Source: Bacillota bacterium (GTDB lineage: Bacteria; Bacillota; Clostridia; Lachnospirales; Lachnospiraceae). Taken from it: a stretch of DNA of 64,000 nt. The stretch is taken from NCBI GenBank assembly GCA_023411215.1, contig JAEYOY010000032.1:22454-86453 (forward strand), written 5' to 3'. This document shows, in pieces, positions 23,402 through 30,863 of this stretch (its first letter is position 1; each line of letters opens with the position of its first letter). The position numbers and the translations under genes were made by a program. The notes beneath the pieces were generated by a model, which saw only the letters and a list, made by a program, of their open reading frames with translations, searched no databases and was not told the DNA's origin.

Positions 23402-25795
23402 ATGAATTATAAGACAAAAGCAATGAATCTTGTTAAAGAGATGACCCTGGAAGAAAAAGCAGGACTCCTGAGTGGAAAGAATTTCTGGCGCTTAAAGGGA
23501 ATCGAACGACTCGGGCTTAATTCTATCATGGTTACAGACGGTCCTCATGGTCTTCGTAAACAGGCCGGTGATACAGATCATCTCGGTCTAAATGACAGCG
23601 TTCCATCCACCAGCTTTCCTACCGCCAGTGCAACTGCTTGTAGCTACGACCCGGAGCTGCTGCGACGTATGGGTGAGGCACTGGGTGAAAAGTGTATCTC
23701 GGAAGAGGTAGCAACAATTCTTGGACCCGGAATCAATATCAAGCGAAATCCTTTATGCGGACGTAACTTTGAATATTTTAGCGAAGATCCTTATCTGGCA
23801 GGGGAGCTGGCCACCGCTCTAATTCAAGGTATTCAAAGCAAAGGAGTCGGTACCTCCCTGAAGCATTATGCTGTTAATAACCAAGAGTCCGCACGAATGA
23901 CGGTGGATGCACAGGTGGATGAAAGAGCTCTTCGTGAAATCTATCTTGCCGGCTTTGAAGCAGCAGTCAAGAAGGCCAAACCTTGGACCGTAATGGCAAG
24001 CTATAATAAAATTAATGGAACCTATGCCTGTTCAAACAAATACATATTAACAGATATCCTCCGAAAGGAATGGGGCTTTGAAGGAATCGTCGTAAGTGAC
24101 TGGGGTGCGGTGAATGATAGGGTGGATAATGTACGCGCCGGTATGGATCTGGAAATGCCCGGTACGAATGCTGACAGCGATAATGAGGTGGTAGCCGCCG
24201 TTAAGAACGGCACACTTTCCATGGCAGAGGTGGATCTATGCGCGGAACGCGTAGTAGAGTTCATCCTAATGGGCATGGAGAAGAAGCAAGCTCCTAAGAA
24301 TACGAATAAGGAACATAATGCTCTCGCCCGTGAGATAGCTGCCAAATCTGCTGTACTTATGAAAAACGAAGGCTCCCTTCTTCCAATCTGTCCTACCGCA
24401 AAGGTAGCCGTGATCGGTGAGATGGCTAAGAAGCCCAGATACCAGGGTGCCGGAAGCAGTCGTATCAACCCTGCCTATTTAGACAATGCCTTTGATGCGC
24501 TCAAAGAGGCAGGTGTCGACGTCACCTACTCGGAGGGCTACCACCTTAGCTCAAAAGAGATCGACACCAAACAGCTGGAAGAAGCCTGCAAGCTGGCCGG
24601 GGAAAGTGATATTGCTCTTGTATTTGCCGGTCTCCCGGATGAATATGAAAGTGAAGGCTTTGACCGTACTACCCTTTCCATGCCTGACAGTCATAACAAG
24701 CTTATCGAAGAAGTAGCAAAGGTAAATCCCAATACGATTGTTGTTCTCCAGCTAGGCGCACCTGTTTTAATGCCCTGGAAGGAACAGGTGAAGGGTATTC
24801 TGCTGATGTATCTGGCTGGCCAAGCGGGAGGAGCGGCCACCGCTGATCTTCTACTGGGTAAAGTGAATCCCAGTGGTAAGCTTGCTGAGACCTTCCCGAT
24901 GGCTCTCCGGGATAATTCCAGTCACCTGTATTTCCCCGGTACAAGCAAATCCGTTCAATACCGGGAGAGCATCTATGTCGGTTACCGCTATTACGATACC
25001 GTGAAGAAGCCTGTACTCTTCCCCTTCGGTTATGGCTTATCCTATACCACCTTCGAATACAGCAACCTCCTCGTAGAGGAGATGGAGCCTTACCGCTACC
25101 GCGTAACCTTAGACATTACCAATACCGGTAAGGAGGACGGTGCTGAGATTGTGCAGCTCTATGTTCACTGCAATTCTTCCTCCATCTTCCGTGCCGAGAA
25201 GGAACTCCGGGGGTTTGCCAAGGTATTCCTTGCAGCCGGTGAGACGAAGAAAGTAGAGATAATGCTTGATAAGCGAAGCTTCGCTTATTATAATACCAAG
25301 GCTAAGGATTGGTGTGTGGAAGGTGGATCCTATCAGCTCCTTGCGGCAGCCTCCTGCGCCGATATTCGCCTAAGCACCGAGATAACGATTGCCGGTGATG
25401 GTAAGGAGACTCTTCTAGCCGACGATTACATGCACTTAACCGAGTATCAGAAGCCCGGCACTCCCCTTCATATCAGTGACGAACAATTCCATAAGCTGCT
25501 CGGTTATTCACCGAAGCCGGATGCTACAGGTAAGCCTTTTACCAAGGATTCGACGCTGAACGATATTAAGGAAACCTTAATCGGCAAAATAATGTTGAAG
25601 GTTGTAAAAAATGCTATGAACAAGATGCTAAAAGAAACGGATGATCCGTCCATGCGATTAATGGTGGAAAAATCCGCCTTGGAGATGCCCCTTCGTTCTA
25701 TGAAAATGGCCAGCAGCATGAGTAACAAGAAGTTGGAAGGACTCGTCGCCCTTGCAAACGGTAAAATATTCCGTGGTATAAAAAATCTCCTATAA
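23402..25795 (+). CDS. Glycoside hydrolase family 3 beta-glucosidase
   Basis: A 797-residue intracellular GH3 enzyme (no signal peptide) that hydrolyses beta-linked gluco-oligosaccharides. The order is an N-terminal TIM-barrel domain with LKHYAVNNQE and the nucleophile Asp233 in GIVVSDWGAV, an alpha/beta sandwich domain (about 330-560, with PRYQGAGSSRI and GLPDEYESEGFDR), and a fibronectin-like domain (FGYGLSYTTFEYSN onward). An extra C-terminal helical tail of about 100 residues follows. A GAAGGAGGGG ribosome site precedes the ATG. Divergent AraC control is likely. The exact sugar specificity cannot be read from sequence. Confidence 0.93.
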   Translation: MNYKTKAMNLVKEMTLEEKAGLLSGKNFWRLKGIERLGLNSIMVTDGPHGLRKQAGDTDHLGLNDSVPSTSFPTASATACSYDPELLRRMGEALGEKCISEEVATILGPGINIKRNPLCGRNFEYFSEDPYLAGELATALIQGIQSKGVGTSLKHYAVNNQESARMTVDAQVDERALREIYLAGFEAAVKKAKPWTVMASYNKINGTYACSNKYILTDILRKEWGFEGIVVSDWGAVNDRVDNVRAGMDLEMPGTNADSDNEVVAAVKNGTLSMAEVDLCAERVVEFILMGMEKKQAPKNTNKEHNALAREIAAKSAVLMKNEGSLLPICPTAKVAVIGEMAKKPRYQGAGSSRINPAYLDNAFDALKEAGVDVTYSEGYHLSSKEIDTKQLEEACKLAGESDIALVFAGLPDEYESEGFDRTTLSMPDSHNKLIEEVAKVNPNTIVVLQLGAPVLMPWKEQVKGILLMYLAGQAGGAATADLLLGKVNPSGKLAETFPMALRDNSSHLYFPGTSKSVQYRESIYVGYRYYDTVKKPVLFPFGYGLSYTTFEYSNLLVEEMEPYRYRVTLDITNTGKEDGAEIVQLYVHCNSSSIFRAEKELRGFAKVFLAAGETKKVEIMLDKRSFAYYNTKAKDWCVEGGSYQLLAAASCADIRLSTEITIAGDGKETLLADDYMHLTEYQKPGTPLHISDEQFHKLLGYSPKPDATGKPFTKDSTLNDIKETLIGKIMLKVVKNAMNKMLKETDDPSMRLMVEKSALEMPLRSMKMASSMSNKKLEGLVALANGKIFRGIKNLL

Positions 25796-25924
25796 AATCA
25801 ATGTTTCTTTCTCCAATATGATATCCAACAAAGCTGCTACCAAACATTCATAAAAGACAGAAATACGCTTTGTGAACTTTCTGGTGTGGCCCAGCTTCGC
25901 TGGACACACTGTCATGAATAAAAA

Positions 25925-25972
25925 GGCAAGGATAACGGCAACCTGTGAATAAAAGATGCTGTTATCCTTGCC
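25925..25972. terminator. Terminator between beta-glucosidase and MFS gene
   Basis: A 16-base stem with one mismatch (GGCAAGGATAAC..., arms 25925-25940 and 25957-25972). On the minus strand it is followed by five Us, so it mainly ends the MFS transcript and may also stop the beta-glucosidase transcript. Confidence 0.85.
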
Positions 25973-26076
25973 TAATATGATTAGATATGTTTTGAATCAG
26001 CTCCTATTGGAACAAGTAATTAAAATACGCAATTATGTAGCTAAGCTCTCTGGCAAATAAGTGAAAGGGTATTTTT

Positions 26077-27249
26077 CTATCCGTGAATTCTCTCTTTTTT
26101 CGGTGTTCCCAATAAGAAAAATAAAATCACTGAAGCTATCATAGCCACACATCCCACTAGGAGATATCTGTCTGCTGCTTTATCGCTATTTAGAACCACC
26201 TTCGTGATTTTTGTAAAGCTTGGTGACAGAAAGGCTCCAAGATTGTTAATCGCCATATTGATTGCGATACTCATGGTCACCACCACTGGTTTTTCCTTCT
26301 CGGCTATGCTGATTACCACCTGTGCCATTACGATACTAAGACTAAAGCCGGCGATAAATGCACCAATCAAAGTGACCTGAAAGCTGGTTCCCATTCCAAT
26401 GATAATACCGCCGATTGCCAAATTGAAGAAGCCTAAGGCAATCACCCGCTCACCGAGCAATCGCTTAAAGAACTTAAACATAACCCCCGCAATTGCTCCA
26501 CTCAACATAAATACCGATGTCGCAATTCCTGAATACACGGATCCCATGATCCCGTTTTCCTTCAGATGAATTGCTAAGTTTGTTGAGATAACGTTAAAAA
26601 ATTGCATAAATAAGAAGGCTATCACTCCATAGAACAGCACCACCCTCATAGTAACCTTACTTCGCTCGCCTCTTAATTCGTGTACGGGATGAGGATGGTC
26701 CAGAGGCAGTCCGAACAGCAACAGCAAAAAGCCCGGAATAATCAGTAGCAATGCCAGATAATTAAAATACCAGTCAATCGTAGCAAGTGCACCTGCCAGC
26801 AGGGATAATACCACGCCTCCGATACTGATAAATGCACTTTGAAGCCCCATCAGACCACTACGCTCTTCCCCTGTAAAATAATCTGCTATCAGGGAGGACC
26901 CCAGAGGAACAAGAATTCCGATGCCTATTCCCAATATAATCTGCCATACAAAGAGTAGAATGAGGGAGCCATGAAATAAAAACCCTCCCAGGGCTGATAG
27001 GATAAACATTGAGGCCGAAAAAAGAGCCAGATACTTCTTGGCAATATGCTGCGCCAGCTTCCCCGTCAAAAGAGACATGAAAATAATGACCACCGATGAA
27101 CAGGTTGCCAGAAATTGTATTGTTGTGACGCTATACTCGGGAAAAAGCGCTGCTATTCTTGCCAAAATCGTGGTAATACAGATTGCACCAATCTGAACCA
27201 GACTATAGAATAAGATCGCCAACTTTATGGTTTTCTTTGATGTTTTCAT
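26077..27249 (-). CDS. Major facilitator superfamily transporter
   Basis: A 390-residue MFS protein with twelve predicted membrane helices and the loop motif GKLAQHIAKKYLALFSA after helix 2. The family exports drugs or imports sugars and metabolites; the substrate is unknown. The neighbours (beta-glucosidase, convergent; asparaginase, divergent) do not fix it. Its helix-4 region (LGSSLIADYFTGEERSGLMG) resembles drug or metabolite exporters of the DHA1 kind. It ends at a strong terminator. Confidence 0.85.
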   Translation of the reverse strand: MKTSKKTIKLAILFYSLVQIGAICITTILARIAALFPEYSVTTIQFLATCSSVVIIFMSLLTGKLAQHIAKKYLALFSASMFILSALGGFLFHGSLILLFVWQIILGIGIGILVPLGSSLIADYFTGEERSGLMGLQSAFISIGGVVLSLLAGALATIDWYFNYLALLLIIPGFLLLLFGLPLDHPHPVHELRGERSKVTMRVVLFYGVIAFLFMQFFNVISTNLAIHLKENGIMGSVYSGIATSVFMLSGAIAGVMFKFFKRLLGERVIALGFFNLAIGGIIIGMGTSFQVTLIGAFIAGFSLSIVMAQVVISIAEKEKPVVVTMSIAINMAINNLGAFLSPSFTKITKVVLNSDKAADRYLLVGCVAMIASVILFFLLGTPKKERIHG

Positions 27250-27443
27250 TCTGCTTCTCCTTCATCGTTCAATCGAACGTATCTTATCTCTACGCAATCA
27301 CACTAGCATATAATTCATGACAATAGAAAGAATGCGAAGCGTACTTTTTATTGTATGCCGTTTGAAAATCTTATGATTTTTTAGAACCTATTGCTTAATT
27401 ATACTTAATTTAGTGCAGGTGTCAATCCGATAATCTTCTATTT

Positions 27444-27492
27444 AATAGAAGCCTGATGATAAACCAAATAATAGAATCCTGTTGATAAACCA
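27444..27492. repeat. Imperfect 23-base tandem repeat upstream of asparaginase
   Basis: AATAGAAGCCTGATGATAAA(CCA) at 27444-27466 recurs with two changes at 27470-27492, a 26-base period. The second copy overlaps the -35 box of the asparaginase promoter, so it could be an operator. The rest of the gap 27250-27554 shows no other feature. Confidence 0.5.
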
Positions 27493-27510
27493 TACTGACT
27501 ATATTATGAT
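27482..27510 (+). promoter_or_regulatory. Asparaginase promoter
   Basis: TTGATA (27482-27487), 17-base spacer, TATGAT (27505-27510); the start codon follows at 27555 after AAGGAT. Confidence 0.65.
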
Positions 27511-27554
27511 ACTAATATAACAGAACAAATAGATAGCTTAAGAAGGATAACCTT

Positions 27555-28550
27555 ATGAAGAAAATTCTTATGATCGGAACCGGTGGAACCATCGCCTCTA
27601 CCAAGACAATCAGCGGCAGCCTTCATCCTCAGCTGACTTCAGAGGAAATACTGATGTATATACCGGGTATTTCTCAGATATGTGAGGTTGATACAGTTCA
27701 GGTATGCAATATGGACAGCACAAATATCTCGCCGGATATCTGGGTATTGCTGGTTCAGACAATTCACAATCATTATGAGACATACGACGGCTTTGTGATC
27801 AGTCATGGTACTGATACCATGGCTTTTACCGCTGCTGCCCTGTCCTATCTCATTCAGAATTCACCAAAACCGATTGTTTTGACCGGCGCACAGCGTCCCA
27901 TCAACATGGACATAACCGATTCAAAGACCAATCTTTTTGACAGCTTCCTTTATGCTGCTTCTGAACTGTCCAGCGGTGTCCAGATTGTATTCAATGGTAA
28001 GGTTATTCTCGGTACAAGAGCAAGAAAGACCCATTCCAAGAGCTTTCAGGCCTTCTCAAGCATTAATTATCCTTATCTTGCCGTCATTCAGGACAGTCAT
28101 TTGATTCAATATATCAGTCAGCCTAAGCAGGGGACTCCTATCTTTTTTGATAAATTAAATCCCAGAGTAGGCTTATTTAAGCTTACTCCGGGAGCTGATT
28201 CCGATATTCTCGATTATATGTTTACTAAATACGATGCTGTTATTATCGAAAGCTACGGTGTCGGAGGTATTCCCTCACTACCCCATTATCATTACCTTAG
28301 TATTATTCAGAAATGGATCGACCAGGGTAAAACCGTTGTTATGACCACTCAGGTGCCAAACGAGGGAAGTGATATGAATATCTATCAGGTTGGCCATGAA
28401 CTGAAGAATAAGGTAAGTATCATAGAAGCCTATGACATGATTACAGAAGCTGTGGTTAGTAAGCTCATGTGGATCCTCGGTCAGACCAATGACCCCGAAC
28501 TGATTAAAGGGATGTTCTATACCACCGTAAGCAACGATATTCTCTATTAG
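27555..28550 (+). CDS. ansA: L-asparaginase, type I-like
   Basis: A 331-residue cytosolic asparaginase that hydrolyses asparagine to aspartate and ammonia. The two catalytic Thr motifs are intact: GTGGTIAST (Thr12) and SHGTDTMAF (Thr86-Asp87). The length and the absence of a signal peptide fit the type I enzyme. The 3' end overlaps the convergent MarR gene by four bases (28547-28550), so the two transcripts must run into each other. It is preceded by a good promoter overlapped by a direct repeat. Confidence 0.92.
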   Translation: MKKILMIGTGGTIASTKTISGSLHPQLTSEEILMYIPGISQICEVDTVQVCNMDSTNISPDIWVLLVQTIHNHYETYDGFVISHGTDTMAFTAAALSYLIQNSPKPIVLTGAQRPINMDITDSKTNLFDSFLYAASELSSGVQIVFNGKVILGTRARKTHSKSFQAFSSINYPYLAVIQDSHLIQYISQPKQGTPIFFDKLNPRVGLFKLTPGADSDILDYMFTKYDAVIIESYGVGGIPSLPHYHYLSIIQKWIDQGKTVVMTTQVPNEGSDMNIYQVGHELKNKVSIIEAYDMITEAVVSKLMWILGQTNDPELIKGMFYTTVSNDILY

Positions 28551-29419
28551 TGCGTACGATGATCCTTTTGATCATTCCCAGTCCGGTCATGATGATTGTG
28601 GTGATCATGATCCCTGTGATGACCATGATGCTCACGTTTCTCCTCTTTACCATGACCCATCTGATGACCAACATGATCGTGATCTTTATGATGGCCGTGA
28701 TGGCAGCCATGATGATCGTGATGACCACAGCCCTTGTGACATGTAACTCCACGGAAGGTTTCATTGGCTTCCTCCCAGCCGGTCAGCAGCTTTGTTAGTA
28801 ATTGCTTCAGCTGCTCCTGCTCCTCGATGCTTAATCCCTTCAGCAGAGATTGCTCATTACCGGAAGCCTCTACCTCCAGCTCCTTCGAAAGTGACAATCC
28901 AAGTTCTGTAATCCTCAGCGTTGTCATTCTCTTATCCGACTCATCCTTTTCTCTTGTGATTAAGCCTTTATGCTCCAATTTAATTACTAGCTCACTCATC
29001 GATCCGGACTCAATCCCCAGCCGCTCCTGTAACTCCTTTTGACTGAGCTGTGGACACTCCGACAGTATCTTAAGAATCTTACCCTGACCGCGCCTGCCAC
29101 CACGTCTGTGATGTAGGAAATGGCTGCTTCTAAGTAAAAGGCCTAGCAAATCCTCCTCTTGATGTGTGAAATCCGATGCTTCAAAATGGCTATGATGGTT
29201 CTTCTCCTTATCAATATCTTTGTAATCTTCACTCATATAATTATCCTCCTTATATTCAATCATATTTATTTTTCTGTTATCAGTATCATCTTTATCATTG
29301 TAATCGAAATTATTCTGAGTCTGCTGGTCAAAATACTTCTGACCTCTCCTGCATTGAAGATGATTGGTGGAACAATTCCTTCCACATAAGCCACAATACA
29401 ATTGCAGTCCTTCGTTCAT
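28547..29419 (-). CDS. MarR-family regulator with Cys-rich N-terminus and His-rich tail
   Basis: The open frame encodes 290 residues. Residues about 80-215 are a MarR winged helix (LSQKELQERLGIESGSMSELV, then LITREKDESDKRMTTLRITE). The last 65 residues contain over 25 His with Asp and Glu (GHHDHHGCHHGHHKDHDH), a likely Zn, Ni or Co binding tail. The first 30 residues hold CGLCGRNC and a further Cys, a possible zinc knuckle. A very strong ribosome site (AAGGAGG, eight bases before the ATG at 29236) points to a shorter 229-residue form lacking this Cys segment; both forms may be made. Its own promoter is bracketed by palindromic operator copies, so autorepression is likely. The divergent CPBP protease gene is the probable co-target. 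Confidence 0.82.
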   Translation of the reverse strand: MNEGLQLYCGLCGRNCSTNHLQCRRGQKYFDQQTQNNFDYNDKDDTDNRKINMIEYKEDNYMSEDYKDIDKEKNHHSHFEASDFTHQEEDLLGLLLRSSHFLHHRRGGRRGQGKILKILSECPQLSQKELQERLGIESGSMSELVIKLEHKGLITREKDESDKRMTTLRITELGLSLSKELEVEASGNEQSLLKGLSIEEQEQLKQLLTKLLTGWEEANETFRGVTCHKGCGHHDHHGCHHGHHKDHDHVGHQMGHGKEEKREHHGHHRDHDHHNHHDRTGNDQKDHRTH

Positions 29420-29471
29420 AGCATCACACTTCTTTCACTAAGACAGTAAATTAGTCCGGTTTTATTTAGTT

Positions 29472-29528
29472 AGGTACCTTGATATTATGATATATCTTTT
29501 CTTGAATTTTGTCAAGGTACCTTGATAT
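29472..29528. promoter_or_regulatory. Duplicated palindromic MarR operator
   Basis: The 14-base word AGGTACCTTGATAT occurs at 29472-29485 and 29515-29528, 43 bases apart (four turns). The second copy is part of the perfect palindrome TCAAGGTACCTTGA (29512-29525). The copies sit on the -35 side and just past the -10 of the MarR promoter (29487-29515). Confidence 0.75.
29487..29515 (-). promoter_or_regulatory. Promoter of the His-rich MarR gene
   Basis: On the minus strand, TTGACA (29515-29510), exactly 17 bases, then TATCAT (29492-29487). The -35 box overlaps one operator palindrome and the transcription start the other. Confidence 0.75.
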
Positions 29529-29653
29529 ACGGTTTGTTTCTTACTTTAATCTTTGGGCTTCCGGCAGCTTCCAGCGCCGCAAGCAAATATAATAATATAG
29601 TAATGCCTGCAACTTTGTGTTATGATAGTCTCAAAAATAAGTGGGAGGTTATT

Positions 29654-30631
29654 ATGGATATGAACAAAATGCTTCAAGGGAAGCAAGATCAAGAATCTAT
29701 TCATCATGGAACGGATCCAAAGCTAGAAACAAAAAGAATTCTGTTATTTTTGGCAATTACATTTATTTTTACCTATGCTCTAGAGATAGGAGTGATACGC
29801 CCCTTACTTACCGGTGAGGACCAACAGCAAGCAATACTAGGTCAGTCCTTAATAGGGATGGTAATGTTTATTCCTGCCATTGGTGTTTTACTGACCAGAC
29901 TGATAACCAAAGAAGGCTTACACAACACACTCCTTCAATTACCACGGTTTAAGGACAATTGGCGTTATTATCTGTTTGCCTGGTTTGGACCTTCAATATT
30001 AACCGCTGCCGGTGCATTAATCTACTTTGCACTCAATCCCGGACAGTTCGATCCCGAATTATCAAATCTAGCCAAAGCTTATGAGAGCTCCGGTTTAGAT
30101 ATGACCTCATCCCGGTTACAGACCACAATGCTTATTCAGATAGCTACCGCCTTCTTTATCGGACCTTTAATCAATGTACTCAATTGCTTTGGTGAGGAAT
30201 GGGGCTGGAGAGGATATCTTCTCCCAAAAATGAAGAATAAATTCAAAATCCTTCTGATGCTTCTCATCAATGGTGTTATCTGGGGTGTATGGCATGCGCC
30301 GCTGACTGCTCTCGGTCATAATTACGGCACAAGTTATCCAGGCTTTCCTTATACCGGAATTCTTGCTATGATCTTCTTCTGTATCGTAATGGGAACTATC
30401 TTCTCTTACATAACCATTAAAACCAACAGCTGTATTCCTGCAATCTTTGCTCACGGAGGACTAAACTCCATTGCTGCGGTAGGAATCTATTACTCCATAG
30501 ATGGAGGCAATCCTTTCGTAGGACCTTCTCCCACTGGAATTATAGGGGGCATTGGATTTATTATAGTTGCCCTTGTAATTACAGTTAAACTGGTAAAGGA
30601 AGAGAAAAGAAATAACCCTGAAGCTATCTAG
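29654..30631 (+). CDS. CPBP-family intramembrane metalloprotease
   Basis: A 325-residue membrane protein of the CPBP (CAAX protease/bacteriocin-processing) family, with about eight helices. Catalytic motifs are present: GEEWGWRGYLLP (EExxxR), WGVWHAPLTALGH, and the later FAHGGLNS. The role may be bacteriocin self-protection, peptide processing or membrane proteostasis. The frame extends upstream to 29522, but GGGAGGT lies just before ATG 29654, and the longer form would include the operator, so the short form is used. It faces the His-rich MarR gene and probably shares its operators. Confidence 0.85.
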   Translation: MDMNKMLQGKQDQESIHHGTDPKLETKRILLFLAITFIFTYALEIGVIRPLLTGEDQQQAILGQSLIGMVMFIPAIGVLLTRLITKEGLHNTLLQLPRFKDNWRYYLFAWFGPSILTAAGALIYFALNPGQFDPELSNLAKAYESSGLDMTSSRLQTTMLIQIATAFFIGPLINVLNCFGEEWGWRGYLLPKMKNKFKILLMLLINGVIWGVWHAPLTALGHNYGTSYPGFPYTGILAMIFFCIVMGTIFSYITIKTNSCIPAIFAHGGLNSIAAVGIYYSIDGGNPFVGPSPTGIIGGIGFIIVALVITVKLVKEEKRNNPEAI

Positions 30632-30642
30632 GCAAAATAACA

Positions 30643-30721
30643 GGGGCTATCGCGAAATAGGTCATGATATGACACTGTCAAGTAGACAGGTTAAATATCA
30701 GTCTTGTACTGCGATAGCCCC
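30643..30721. terminator. Two-way terminator with two inner hairpins
   Basis: Outer stem GGGGCTATCGC/GCGATAGCCCC (30643-30653 and 30711-30721). Inside are GTCATgaTATGAC (30661-30673) and CTGTC/GACAG (30675-30689), giving a cloverleaf-like fold between the convergent CPBP and histidine-kinase transcripts. Confidence 0.75.
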
Positions 30722-30758
30722 TTGTACTTTTAATTTATATATTCCTTAACGTTTATTA

Positions 30759-30863
30759 TACTATATTATTTATTATTTCCGTTTCTAAGCTAATCCTTGT
30801 ACACCATATCCATAATCTGCTTATATATGGTTGGGCGTCATCAATGACTAGAATATACGTCAT
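30759..30863 (-). pseudogene. Remnant of a response-regulator gene after the hybrid kinase
   Basis: An ATG overlapping the kinase stop codon (ATGA) opens 34 codons starting MTYILVIDDAQPYIS, the beta1-strand and acidic pair of a receiver domain. The homology then breaks; a neighbouring frame continues with TIYKQIMDMVYKD, so a one-base shift seems to have occurred, and both frames soon stop. The kinase therefore seems to have lost a coupled partner regulator. The short length makes this a cautious call. Confidence 0.5.

Noticed and set aside
28547..28550. Four-base overlap of asparaginase and MarR gene ends as a regulatory feature
   Set aside because: Convergent stop-codon overlaps of this size are common and need no special explanation.
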